Under the pieces are notes generated by a model that saw nothing but the letters and a program-made list of their open reading frames with translations, had not been told where the DNA came from and ran no database searches. A stretch of 64,000 nt of DNA from assembly GCA_900541065.1 (NCBI GenBank), contig UQIE01000002.1, positions 107,362 through 171,361 of the forward strand, read 5' to 3'. Position numbers and translations under genes: made by a program. The stretch is from an uncultured Collinsella sp. GTDB lineage: Bacteria; Actinomycetota; Coriobacteriia; Coriobacteriales; Coriobacteriaceae. Positions 35,634 to 43,334 of this stretch are shown piece after piece (within the stretch, counting starts at the first letter, position 1; every line of letters starts with the position of its first letter).

Positions 35634-35770
35634 GCTTGGCAGAGGGGCGGCGAAATATATTAAGTTTGTCGCGAGTTCCGCACGCAAAGGAAAGCACTTA
35701 ATGTGCTTTCCGTCTTGCGCAGGACTGTAGAGCAGCAAACTTAATATATTTCGCCGCCCCTCTGCCAAGC
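35634..35770. repeat. 137-bp palindromic element: 35-bp perfect inverted repeat around a 23-bp palindrome
   Basis: Arm 35634-35668 is the exact reverse complement of 35736-35770. Inside, 35689-35711 is the same 23-bp palindrome found at 5278-5300 with shared flanks. The whole can fold as one long hairpin. No open frame and no target-site duplication is evident, which fits a small non-autonomous element. Confidence 0.85.
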
Positions 35771-35829
35771 CCAGGCGACTCCACGCGCTTTACCTGCGTA
35801 AACAATGTGAGTGAAATATGAATCTCGAT

Positions 35830-35854
35830 GGATACGCCCGCAGCCGTGTATACT
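35830..35854 (+). promoter_or_regulatory. Probable promoter of the rplC operon
   Basis: GGATACGCCCGCAGCCGTG is followed by TATACT (-10, 35849-35854). The -35 zone is poor. Nearly the same block occurs at 37695-37719 before rplB, and a partial version lies before rpsL, suggesting a shared ribosomal control site. Confidence 0.55.
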
Positions 35855-35965
35855 AAACAGCTGTGTGTAACCAGGGGAGTATTCTGGCTGGACAAAATGC
35901 CTGCTTAATAGGGTTGTCAGGTAGTCCGGGCGAAATACAAGGCTGGGGAGCACGTCGTGTAAGTA

Positions 35966-36017
35966 GTGGTCCTCTAGGGGCGTACGCTCGGTGGTGTACG
36001 CATTGTCCCAAGACCAC
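35966..36017 (+). promoter_or_regulatory. Structured 5' leader before rplC
   Basis: GTGGTC (35966-35971) pairs with GACCAC (36012-36017), enclosing GCGTAC/GTACGC (35980-35985 with 35996-36001). The leader between the promoter and rplC is about 180 nt, long enough for autoregulation by a ribosomal protein, but I cannot match it to a named leader class. Confidence 0.45.
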
Positions 36018-36037
36018 GCGAGAGTTGGGATCATATC

Positions 36038-36658
36038 TTGATCAGCATGATTCTCGGCCGCAAGATTGGCATGACCCAGGTTTGGGACGAGGACGACAAC
36101 GTCGTTCCCGTCACGGTCATCCAGGCTGGCCCCTGCGCTGTCTCGCAGGTTAAAACTCAGGCAACCGACGGCTATGACGCCGTCCAGATCGGTTTCGGCG
36201 ACATCAAGGCCAAGAACGTGAACAAGCCCATGGCTGGTCACTTCGCCAAGGCTGGCGTCGAGCCTGTCCGCTTCCTTCGTGAGGTCCGCGTCGAGAACGG
36301 CGAGGAGCACAAGGTCGGCGAGGTCGTCACCGTCGCTGATTTCGCTGATGTCGAGAAGGTCGACGTCATCGGTACCTCCAAGGGTAAGGGCTTCCAGGGT
36401 CGCATCAAGCGCTGGGGTCAGCGCCGCGGTCCTATGACGCATGGTTCTCACTTCCAGCGTCACCCCGGTTCTATCGGTCAGTGCGCCTATCCTGCGCGCG
36501 TCCTCAAGGGCGTCAAGATGGCCGGTCACATGGGTAACGAGCGCGTTACCGTCAAGAACCTTTCCGTTGTCCGCATCGATGCCGAGCAGAACCTCATCTT
36601 GGTCAAGGGCGCTGTCCCGGGTGCCAAGAATGGTCTCGTCGCCATCCGTATGGCCTAA
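36038..36658 (+). CDS. rplC: Ribosomal protein L3
   Basis: A 206-residue uL3 that nucleates 50S assembly and reaches the peptidyl transferase centre. TTG 36038 fits the distance from TTGGGA better than ATG 36047; both give a plausible N-terminus (MILGRKIGMTQVW). GTSKGKGFQGRIKRW and the loop HGSHFQRHPGSIGQ are typical. It begins an operon that lacks rpsJ as its usual first gene. Confidence 0.96.
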   Translation: MISMILGRKIGMTQVWDEDDNVVPVTVIQAGPCAVSQVKTQATDGYDAVQIGFGDIKAKNVNKPMAGHFAKAGVEPVRFLREVRVENGEEHKVGEVVTVADFADVEKVDVIGTSKGKGFQGRIKRWGQRRGPMTHGSHFQRHPGSIGQCAYPARVLKGVKMAGHMGNERVTVKNLSVVRIDAEQNLILVKGAVPGAKNGLVAIRMA

Positions 36659-36704
36659 GGGCCCAGCCCATTTAGCCCAGCGTCATACCAAGGAGAACAC
36701 TTAA

Positions 36705-37331
36705 ATGGCAAAGTTTGAAGTAAAGAACAGCGAGGGCAAGAAGGTCGCCGAGGCCGAGCTCGCCGCTGAGGTGTACGGCATCGAGCCGAACATCCACGTT
36801 ATGCACCACATCGTCAAGTGCCAGATGGCCTCTTGGCGTCAGGGCACCCAGTCTGCTAAGGGTCGCTCTGAGGTTTCCGGTGGCGGCAAGAAGCCTTGGC
36901 GTCAGAAGGGCACCGGCCGTGCCCGCCAGGGTTCCATCCGTGCTGCCCAGTGGCGTCACGGTGGCGTTGTCTTCGCCCCCAAGCCCCGTTCCTACGCTAA
37001 GCGTATGAACAACAAGGAGGTCAAGCTGGCTATGCGCTCCGCGCTGTCCGCCAAGCTGGCCGATGGCGAGCTCGTGCTCGTCGACGACTACGGCTTCGAG
37101 AAGCCTTCCACCAAGGCTGCCGTCGCCATGCTCAAGGCTCTCGGTCTTGAGGGCAAGCGTCTGACCATCATCGTTCGCGATGAGGACGTCAACGCCTACC
37201 TGTCGTTCCGCAACATTCCCAAGACGTTCATCATCACCGCTGACGAGGCCAACACCTACGATCTCGTCAACAACAACGCTGTGCTGATGCCCGCCGACAT
37301 CGCCGCTCACTTCGGGGAGGTGCTTGCATAA
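36705..37331 (+). CDS. rplD: Ribosomal protein L4
   Basis: A 208-residue uL4 lining the exit tunnel and, in some bacteria, repressing the S10 operon. The extended loop VSGGGKKPWRQKGTGRARQG is conserved. It starts at ATG 36705 behind AAGGAGAA, and its stop codon directly precedes the rplW ATG. Confidence 0.96.
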   Translation: MAKFEVKNSEGKKVAEAELAAEVYGIEPNIHVMHHIVKCQMASWRQGTQSAKGRSEVSGGGKKPWRQKGTGRARQGSIRAAQWRHGGVVFAPKPRSYAKRMNNKEVKLAMRSALSAKLADGELVLVDDYGFEKPSTKAAVAMLKALGLEGKRLTIIVRDEDVNAYLSFRNIPKTFIITADEANTYDLVNNNAVLMPADIAAHFGEVLA

Positions 37332-37619
37332 ATGACCGCCCACGAGATCATCATCCGTCCGATCGTGTCCGAGCGTTCCTTCTCCGGCATGGAGCTGAAC
37401 AAGTACACGTTCGAGGTCGCCAAGGATGCTAACAAGTATCAGATCAAGGACGCTGTCGAGGAGATCTTCGGCGTCAAGGTCGTTCGCGTGAACACCCTGA
37501 CGGTCAAGCCCAAGACCAAGCGCGTGCGCTATGTCGCCGGCAAGACCCGTTCTTGGAAGAAGGCCATCGTCACGCTGGCCGAGGGCGACACCATCGAGGT
37601 CTTTGGCAACCAGGCCTAA
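37332..37619 (+). CDS. rplW: Ribosomal protein L23
   Basis: A 95-residue uL23, the exit-site docking protein for trigger factor and SRP. IIIRPIVSERSF and VEEIFGVKVVRVNTLTVKPK are typical. ATG 37332 touches the rplD stop, with GGGGAGG just inside rplD as ribosome site. Confidence 0.96.
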   Translation: MTAHEIIIRPIVSERSFSGMELNKYTFEVAKDANKYQIKDAVEEIFGVKVVRVNTLTVKPKTKRVRYVAGKTRSWKKAIVTLAEGDTIEVFGNQA

Positions 37620-37636
37620 GACTCGCTGTTGTTGAG

Positions 37637-37674
37637 TGAGCTCATGCCTCCCAAATAGGGGAGGCGAGAGCTCA
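37637..37674 (+). terminator. Hairpin between rplW and rplB
   Basis: TGAGCTC and CCTCCC pair with GGGAGG and GAGCTCA, then AGGTTTT. It resembles a leaky terminator or processing hairpin ahead of a second, internal promoter for rplB. Confidence 0.5.
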
Positions 37675-37694
37675 AGGTTTTGGGCGTATAAAAT

Positions 37695-37719
37695 GGACAC
37701 GCCCGGAACCGTGTATACG
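37695..37719 (+). promoter_or_regulatory. Probable internal promoter/control site before rplB
   Basis: GGACACGCCCGGAACCGTG then TATACG. This differs from the rplC block at 35830-35854 at only a few positions and keeps the same spacing to the TATAC hexamer. Confidence 0.5.
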
Positions 37720-37798
37720 TCCGGTGTCATCGCACCCGAGGCAGAACCTCGAATCCCTGTCTGCGATGGCTAACGGATTCCTATTGAAAGGGATTGTA

Positions 37799-38629
37799 AT
37801 GGCTGTAAAGCACCTTAAGCCGACCTCCGCTGGTAGGCGTTGGCAGACGATCTCCGATTTCTCCGAGATCACCTGCACCAAGCCCGAGAAGTCTCTTCTC
37901 GAGCCCCTGCCCAAGAAGGCCGGTCGTAACAACAACGGCCGCATCACCACCCGCCACCAGGGCGGCGGCGTGAAGCGTCGTTACCGCGTGATCGACTTCA
38001 AGCGCAACAAGGACGGCGTGCCCGCCAAGGTTGCCACGATCGAGTACGATCCGAACCGTTCCGCTCGCATCGCTCTGCTGCACTACGCTGACGGTGAGAA
38101 GCGCTACATCCTGGCCCCCAAGGGCCTCGAGGTCGGTCAGACCATCATGTCCGGTTCTGACGCCGACATCAAGCCGGGCAACGCTCTGCCCCTCGCCGAC
38201 ATTCCCGTCGGTACGCTCATCCACGCCGTCGAGTTCCAGCCGGGCAAGGGCGCTGCTATCGCCCGTTCCGCCGGTAACTCCTGCCAGCTGATGGGTAAGG
38301 AGGGCAAGTACGCTATCGTCCGTATGCCTTCCTCCGAGATGCGTCGCATCCTCGTTACCTGCCGCGCCACCGTCGGTGAGGTCGGCAACGCCGATCACTC
38401 CAACATCGTCATCGGCAAGGCCGGCCGTAAGCGTCACATGAACGTGCGCCCGACCGTCCGCGGTACCGTCATGAACCCTGTCGACCACCCGCACGGCGGT
38501 GGCGAGGGCAAGAACCACACCTCTGGTCGTCCCTCCGTTACCCCCTGGGGTAAGCCGACGAAGGGCCTTCGTACGCGCAAGAAGAAGAAGGTCTCGAACC
38601 AGCACATCATTCGTCGCCGTAAGAAGTAA
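37799..38629 (+). CDS. rplB: Ribosomal protein L2
   Basis: A 276-residue uL2, needed for subunit joining and peptidyl transfer. ATG 37799 (MAVKHLKPTSAGRRWQTI) is used because GAAAGGG lies at 37786-37792; longer in-frame starts add unconserved residues. The key histidine region VDHPHGGGEGKNHTSGRPSV is intact. Confidence 0.96.
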   Translation: MAVKHLKPTSAGRRWQTISDFSEITCTKPEKSLLEPLPKKAGRNNNGRITTRHQGGGVKRRYRVIDFKRNKDGVPAKVATIEYDPNRSARIALLHYADGEKRYILAPKGLEVGQTIMSGSDADIKPGNALPLADIPVGTLIHAVEFQPGKGAAIARSAGNSCQLMGKEGKYAIVRMPSSEMRRILVTCRATVGEVGNADHSNIVIGKAGRKRHMNVRPTVRGTVMNPVDHPHGGGEGKNHTSGRPSVTPWGKPTKGLRTRKKKKVSNQHIIRRRKK

Positions 38630-38661
38630 TTTCGGATACCGAGTTTTAGGAGAAAGCACTT

Positions 38662-38922
38662 ATGAGCAGAAGTCTCAAAAAGGGCCCGTTCGTGGAGACT
38701 CGCCTTCTCTCGCGTATCACCGCGATGAACGAGGCTGGCAAGAAGGACGTCGTGAAGACCTGGTCCCGCGCGTCCACCATCTTCCCCGAGATGGTTGGTC
38801 ACACCATCGCCGTCCACGACGGCCGCAAGCATGTGCCCGTGTATGTTACCGAGTCCATGGTTGGTCACAAGCTCGGCGAGTTCGCGCCGACTCGTACGTT
38901 CCGTGGCCACAAGGCCAAATAG
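38662..38922 (+). CDS. rpsS: Ribosomal protein S19
   Basis: An 86-residue uS19 of the 30S head. MSRSLKKGPFVETRLL and the C-terminal GHKLGEFAPTRTFRGHK are typical. ATG 38662 follows TTAGGAG. Confidence 0.96.
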   Translation: MSRSLKKGPFVETRLLSRITAMNEAGKKDVVKTWSRASTIFPEMVGHTIAVHDGRKHVPVYVTESMVGHKLGEFAPTRTFRGHKAK

Positions 38923-38936
38923 GGGGTTAACCGTAA

Positions 38937-39308
38937 ATGGCAACTAAGTCTATTGAAACTGAGGCCACCGAGGTTCGCGCCGTCGCTAAGTACGTGCGTG
39001 TTTCCCCCAGCAAGGCCCGCCTGGTGGTCGATCTGATCCGCCGCAAGCCTGTCGCTCAGGCCTTCGACATCCTCCACTTCTGCGACCGCGCCGTCGCCGT
39101 GGATGTCGAGAAGGTTCTCCGTTCCGCCGTTGCGAACGCCGAGAACAACAACGGTCTGCGTGCCGACAACCTGGTTGTCGCCGCTGCCTATGTTGACGAG
39201 GGTCCGACGCTTAAGCGCATCCGTCCCCGCGCCAAGGGTTCCGCTTCTCGTATTCTGAAGCGTACTTCCCACATCACCGTCGTCGTTGCTCCTCGAAAGG
39301 AGGCGTAA
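38937..39308 (+). CDS. rplV: Ribosomal protein L22
   Basis: A 123-residue uL22 of the exit tunnel. VSPSKARLVVDLIRRKPVAQ and the hairpin loop RIRPRAKGSASRILKRTSHI, the site of macrolide-affecting changes, look wild-type. It starts 14 bp after rpsS. Confidence 0.96.
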   Translation: MATKSIETEATEVRAVAKYVRVSPSKARLVVDLIRRKPVAQAFDILHFCDRAVAVDVEKVLRSAVANAENNNGLRADNLVVAAAYVDEGPTLKRIRPRAKGSASRILKRTSHITVVVAPRKEA

Positions 39309-39314
39309 AGCTGT

Positions 39315-40025
39315 ATGGGTCAGAAAGTCTACCCCACCGGCTTCCGTCTTGGCATCACCGAGAACTGGCGCTCCCGCTGGTTTGCAGAGAAGGATTACGC
39401 TAAGACCCTCGGTAACGATCTCGAGATCCGCAAGTACCTCGAGAAGCGTCTTTCCCGCGCAGCTGTCTCCCGCGTCGAGATCGAGCGCGCTGGCGACAAG
39501 GTGAAGGTCATCATCCTCACCGCTCGCCCCGGCGTTGTCATCGGTAAGAAGGGTGCCGAGATCGATACCCTCCGCACCGAGCTCGAGAAGGTCGCTGGCG
39601 TCTCCAAGGGCCAGCTCTCCGTCGACGTTGTCGAGATCAAGCGCCCCGAGCTCGACGCCAACCTCGTTGCTCAGTCTATCGCCGAGCAGCTCGAGGGCCG
39701 CGTTGCCTTCCGTCGCGCTATGCGCAAGGCTGTCCAGTCCGCCCGCAAGGCCGGCGCTAAGGGCATCCGTATCCAGTGCTCCGGTCGTCTCGGCGGTGCC
39801 GAGATGGGCCGTCGTGAGTGGTACCGTGAGGGTCGTGTGCCTCTGCACACCCTCCGTGCCAAGATCGACTACGGCACGGCCGTCGCCAGCACCACCATGG
39901 GCGCTTGCGGCGTGAAGGTCTGGATCTACCTGGGCGAGAAGCTCCCGGGCCAGCCTGTTCCCAACCCTGCACTCGAGGGCTCTTCCCGTCCTCGTCGTCG
40001 TAACTCCGAGAGGAGGGGTCAGTAG
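39315..40025 (+). CDS. rpsC: Ribosomal protein S3
   Basis: A 236-residue uS3 with a KH domain (ARPGVVIGKKGAEIDTLR) at the mRNA entry. The C-terminal part ends in a basic tail (GSSRPRRRNSERRGQ). The stop codon's last base is the first base of the rplP GTG, so the two are translationally coupled. Confidence 0.96.
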   Translation: MGQKVYPTGFRLGITENWRSRWFAEKDYAKTLGNDLEIRKYLEKRLSRAAVSRVEIERAGDKVKVIILTARPGVVIGKKGAEIDTLRTELEKVAGVSKGQLSVDVVEIKRPELDANLVAQSIAEQLEGRVAFRRAMRKAVQSARKAGAKGIRIQCSGRLGGAEMGRREWYREGRVPLHTLRAKIDYGTAVASTTMGACGVKVWIYLGEKLPGQPVPNPALEGSSRPRRRNSERRGQ

Positions 40026-40528
40026 TGCTTGCCCCTAAGCGTATTCTTCACCGCAAGGTGCAGCGTGGCTCCATGAAGGGCCAGGCCAAGGGTAATACCG
40101 AGCTGCATTTCGGTGAGTTTGGTATCCAGGCTCTCGAGGCCCATTGGATCACCAACCGTCAGATCGAGGCCGCTCGTATTGCCATGACCCGCTACATGAA
40201 GCGTGGCGGTCGTGTCTACATCACGATCTTCCCCGATAAGCCCATCACCAAGAAGCCTGCCGAGACTCGCATGGGTTCTGGTAAGGGCAACCCCGAGGAG
40301 TGGGTGGCCGTCGTCAAGCCCGGCCGCATCATGTTCGAGGTCAAGGGTGTTCCCGAGGAGGTCGCTCGCGAGGCTCTGCGTCTTGCGCAGCACAAGCTCC
40401 CCATCAAGACCAAGATTGTTGCTGCCAAGAACGCTGAGCAGCGCATCGAGAAGGAGATGGCTGAGGAGGCCGCTCTCGAGGCCAAGTGGGCTGCTGAGGA
40501 CGCCGCCGCCGCCAAGGAGGAGAACTAA
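40025..40528 (+). CDS. rplP: Ribosomal protein L16 with C-terminal extension
   Basis: A 167-residue uL16 starting at GTG 40025 (MLAPKRILHRKVQRG). The core (GSGKGNPEEWVAVVKPGRIM, then ALRLAQHKLPIKTKIV) is normal. Most homologues are about 137-145 residues; this one continues with about 25 Ala/Glu/Lys-rich residues, probably a helix. The stop shares a base with the rpmC start. Confidence 0.95.
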   Translation: MLAPKRILHRKVQRGSMKGQAKGNTELHFGEFGIQALEAHWITNRQIEAARIAMTRYMKRGGRVYITIFPDKPITKKPAETRMGSGKGNPEEWVAVVKPGRIMFEVKGVPEEVAREALRLAQHKLPIKTKIVAAKNAEQRIEKEMAEEAALEAKWAAEDAAAAKEEN

Positions 40529-40743
40529 TGAAGCCCGCAGAGATTCGTGAGCTCTCGGACGCTCAGCTCGTTGAGAAGCTGAAGGAAATGCGCGCCGAGC
40601 TCTTTAACCTTCGTTTCCAGATGGCCACCAGCCAGCTGGACAACACCGCTCGCGTCAACACCGTGAAGAAGGACATCGCTCGCGTCCTCACGGAGCAGCG
40701 CGCCCGCGAGATCGCAGCGGAGAAGTCCGCTGTCGCCGAGTAG
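40528..40743 (+). CDS. rpmC: Ribosomal protein L29
   Basis: A 71-residue uL29 at the tunnel exit. MKPAEIRELSDAQLVEKLKE and NLRFQMATSQLDN are typical. ATG 40528 overlaps the rplP stop by one base. Confidence 0.95.
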   Translation: MKPAEIRELSDAQLVEKLKEMRAELFNLRFQMATSQLDNTARVNTVKKDIARVLTEQRAREIAAEKSAVAE

Positions 40744-40759
40744 GACCTAAGGAGAGAAC

Positions 40760-41020
40760 ATGACTGATTCGCGTAACTCGCGTAAGGTCCGTACGGGTGT
40801 CGTTACCTCCGTCTCCGGTGCCAAGACCATCGTTGTCACCATCACCGAGCGCAAGCGTCACCCCAAGTACGGCAAGATGATGACCAGCTCCAAGAAGCTG
40901 CACGCTCACGACGAGGAGTGCACGGCTGGCGTGGGCGACACCGTCCGCGTTATGGAGACCCGTCCTATGTCCAAGATGAAGCGTTGGCGCCTCATCGAGG
41001 TCGTCGAGCGCGCTAAATAA
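40760..41020 (+). CDS. rpsQ: Ribosomal protein S17
   Basis: An 86-residue uS17, a primary 16S rRNA binder. RKVRTGVVTSVSGAKTIVV and EETRPMSKMKRWRL-like C-terminal sequence (METRPMSKMKRWRLIEVV) are typical. ATG 40760 follows AAGGAGAG. Confidence 0.95.
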   Translation: MTDSRNSRKVRTGVVTSVSGAKTIVVTITERKRHPKYGKMMTSSKKLHAHDEECTAGVGDTVRVMETRPMSKMKRWRLIEVVERAK

Positions 41021-41138
41021 GCAGTCGCTCTTACGACTTGTACGTTTCCGAAGATGTGCGTATGCCTGGCTTGCATACCACGGGCCGTATAAAGGCTGCG
41101 CACCTCTCTTCGGTTCTTAGTTCGGAGGAACATCTACC

Positions 41139-41507
41139 ATGATTCAGATGCAAACCATGCTGAACGTCGCCGACAACTCCGGCGCTCGCAAGATTCGCTG
41201 CATCAAGGTGCTTGGCGGTTCCAAGCGTCGTTATGCAGGCATCGGCGATGTGTTCATCGGTGCTGTCCAGGAGGCTACCCCTGGCGCTAACGTCAAAAAG
41301 AAGGACGTTGTCCGTTGCGTCGTCGTTCGCACCGTTAAGGAGATCCGCCGCAAGGATGGCTCCTACATTCGCTTTGATGAGAACGCCTGCGTTGTCATCA
41401 ACAACGATGGTTCGCCCGTCGGCACCCGTATCTTCGGGCCCGTCGCTCGCGAGCTTCGTGACAAGAAGTACATGAAGATCGTCTCGCTCGCTCCCGAGAC
41501 CCTGTAG
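41139..41507 (+). CDS. rplN: Ribosomal protein L14
   Basis: A 122-residue uL14. MIQMQTMLNVADNSGARKI and the C-terminal FGPVARELRDKKYMKIVSLA are typical. It is separated from rpsQ by 118 bp that include GGGCCGTATAAAGG and imperfect repeats (GCGTATGCC with GGCTTGCATAC), so an extra promoter or regulatory hairpin is possible there. Confidence 0.96.
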   Translation: MIQMQTMLNVADNSGARKIRCIKVLGGSKRRYAGIGDVFIGAVQEATPGANVKKKDVVRCVVVRTVKEIRRKDGSYIRFDENACVVINNDGSPVGTRIFGPVARELRDKKYMKIVSLAPETL

Positions 41508-41520
41508 TTAGGGGAGATAT

Positions 41521-41826
41521 ATGTATATCAAGAAGGGCGATAAGGTCCAGGTTCTCTCTGGCAAGGATCGCGGCAAGCAGGGCGTTATCCTGCGTGCTCT
41601 CCCCGCCGAGAACAAGGTCGTTGTCGAGGGCGTTTCGGTCGTCAAGAAGGCCGTCAAGCCCAACGCTGCCAACCAGCAGGGCGGCATCGTTTCGCAGGAG
41701 GCTCCTATCGACGCCTCCAACGTCAATCTCGTTTGCCCCGAGTGCGGTAAGGTTACCCGCGTCGGTCACGAGAAGGACGGCAAGAACAAGCTGCGCGTCT
41801 GCAAGAAGTGCGGCCACAAGTTCTAA
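41521..41826 (+). CDS. rplX: Ribosomal protein L24
   Basis: A 101-residue uL24, an assembly initiator with a KOW motif (KGDKVQVLSGKDRGKQGVIL). The end carries CPECGKVTRVGHEKDGKNKL and CKKCGHKF, a CxxC pair that probably binds zinc. It is the last ribosomal gene here; rplE, rpsN and the rest of the usual spc operon do not follow. Confidence 0.95.
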   Translation: MYIKKGDKVQVLSGKDRGKQGVILRALPAENKVVVEGVSVVKKAVKPNAANQQGGIVSQEAPIDASNVNLVCPECGKVTRVGHEKDGKNKLRVCKKCGHKF

Positions 41827-41852
41827 GCTGCCCGCAACATCAAGTTGCCAGC

Positions 41853-41886
41853 AAAGGCCCGGATGCCACGGCACCCGGGCCTTTTT
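41853..41886 (+). terminator. Intrinsic terminator after rplX
   Basis: AAAGGCCCGG and CCGGGCCTTTTT pair around ATGCCACGGCAC. Confidence 0.9.
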
Positions 41887-41892
41887 CTATCC

Positions 41893-41974
41893 CTACTCAT
41901 TGGGGACAGACTTAAATGAGTAGTCCCGGCAGTTGGGGACAGTCCCCATGTGTCGGCAGTTTGGGACGGTCCAT
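41893..41974. repeat. Cluster of GGGGAC/GTCCCC inverted repeats
   Basis: CTACTCATT pairs with AATGAGTAG (41893-41923) around TGGGGACAGAC; TTGGGGACAGTCCCCA follows (41933-41948), then TTGGGACGGTCCA. Similar scraps lie near 16700, 32361 and 44093. They look like REP-type debris. The rest of 41975-42251 is AT-rich with no gene. Confidence 0.5.
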
Positions 41975-42179
41975 TGATGCCTGATGCCCCTAGAGGGGAA
42001 GAGTAAGACAGCCTGCTCTGCCTTTTTGGGCTTTGGTGTTCCGCTTCTTTATCCTTTACAAGGATCCTCGCATGCGCATTATCGCGCATAGCATTGCGTG
42101 TTAATGCGTATGACCGCGTAAAAATGTGCAAAATATGGCTAAATAATGACCGATAAACAAATAAACACGCAAATACAAG

Positions 42180-42197
42180 CAAATGCGCGCGCATTTG
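42180..42197. promoter_or_regulatory. 18-bp perfect palindrome, likely operator
   Basis: CAAATGCGCGCGCATTTG is perfectly symmetric and lies 55 bp before the oxidoreductase start. Further GCGCATTATCGCGCAT-type half-sites are nearby (42073-42090). The DeoR-type protein encoded two genes on is the obvious candidate binder. Confidence 0.6.
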
Positions 42198-42251
42198 TGC
42201 GAATATAAGGCTGTTGGAAATGAAGAACTTCCGATGACTCAGGAGGCACAT

Positions 42252-43331
42252 ATGGCAGATTCCAAGCAGGCTCCACTCGACTCCGCGGCAGCCGCAAAAG
42301 CAGCGTTCGCTTCGGTCCAGGATAAGCCGTTCCCAAACGACATTTTTACGGCTCCCGAGCTTCGCTGGGCAGTGATCGGGTGCGGTGTTATCGCCAACCA
42401 AATGGCCCAGTCCCTCGCGCTGGCCGGCCGCAAGCTCGCGGGTGTCGCCAACCGTACGCTTTCCAAAGCCCAGGCTTTTGCCGAGCAGTATGGCGTCGAG
42501 AAGGTGTACGAGACGGTCGAGGACCTCTACGCCGATCCGGACATCGACGCTGTCTATATCACCACGCCGCACAACACGCATATCACCTATCTGCGTGCTG
42601 CGCTGGCCGCCGGCAAGCACGTGCTCTGCGAGAAGGCCATTACCCTCAACTCTGCCGAGCTCGACGAGGCCCGTGCCATCGCTGACGAGCACAACGTGGT
42701 TCTTATGGATGCCACCACGGTGCTCCACATGCCGCTGTATCAGGAGCTGCGCCGTCGCATGGATGCGGGCGACTTTGGCCGTATGAACCTCGCTCAGCTC
42801 AACTTTGGCAGCTATAAGGAGTACGGGGACCTGACCAACCGGTTCTACAACCGTAGTCTCGCCGGCGGTGCCATGCTCGATATTGGCGTGTATGCCCTGT
42901 CCGTCATGCGTCTCTTTATGGCAAGCCAGCCCGCTGAGATCGTCTCTCTGGGCAACACCTGTGAGACCGGCGTTGACGTCGCGAGTGGCATTGTCTGCCG
43001 TAACGCCGAGCAGCAGCTGGGCGTGGTGAGCCTTACGCTCCACTCCAAGCAGCCCAAGCGTTCGGTTATCAGCTTCGACAAGTGCTATATCGAGGTCAAC
43101 GAGTATCCGCGCGCCGATCACGCGACCATCGTGTGGACTGTGGACGGCCACCGCGAGGAGGTCCACGCCGGCACCGAAGCTTACGCCCTTTGCTATGAGA
43201 TGGCCGATCTTGAGAAGGCCGTTGCCGGCGACGACTCCAAGCGCGAGCTGCTGGATTATGCTTCTGATGTTATGGGGCTTATGACCAAGCTCCGCGCCGA
43301 TTGGGGAGTCGTGTACCCCGAGGAGGAGTAA
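42252..43331 (+). CDS. Gfo/Idh/MocA family NAD(P)-dependent oxidoreductase
   Basis: A 359-residue sugar or polyol dehydrogenase-like protein. ATG 42252 (MADSKQAPLDS) is preferred over 42234 because AGGAGG lies at 42241-42246. The Rossmann motif is VIGCGVIANQMAQSL; the catalytic region reads LCEKAITLN, with Ala in place of the usual Pro of EKP. The substrate is unknown. A DeoR-family regulator follows 3 bp later, suggesting a self-controlled sugar-responsive pair. Confidence 0.88.
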   Translation: MADSKQAPLDSAAAAKAAFASVQDKPFPNDIFTAPELRWAVIGCGVIANQMAQSLALAGRKLAGVANRTLSKAQAFAEQYGVEKVYETVEDLYADPDIDAVYITTPHNTHITYLRAALAAGKHVLCEKAITLNSAELDEARAIADEHNVVLMDATTVLHMPLYQELRRRMDAGDFGRMNLAQLNFGSYKEYGDLTNRFYNRSLAGGAMLDIGVYALSVMRLFMASQPAEIVSLGNTCETGVDVASGIVCRNAEQQLGVVSLTLHSKQPKRSVISFDKCYIEVNEYPRADHATIVWTVDGHREEVHAGTEAYALCYEMADLEKAVAGDDSKRELLDYASDVMGLMTKLRADWGVVYPEEE

Positions 43332-43334
43332 GCG

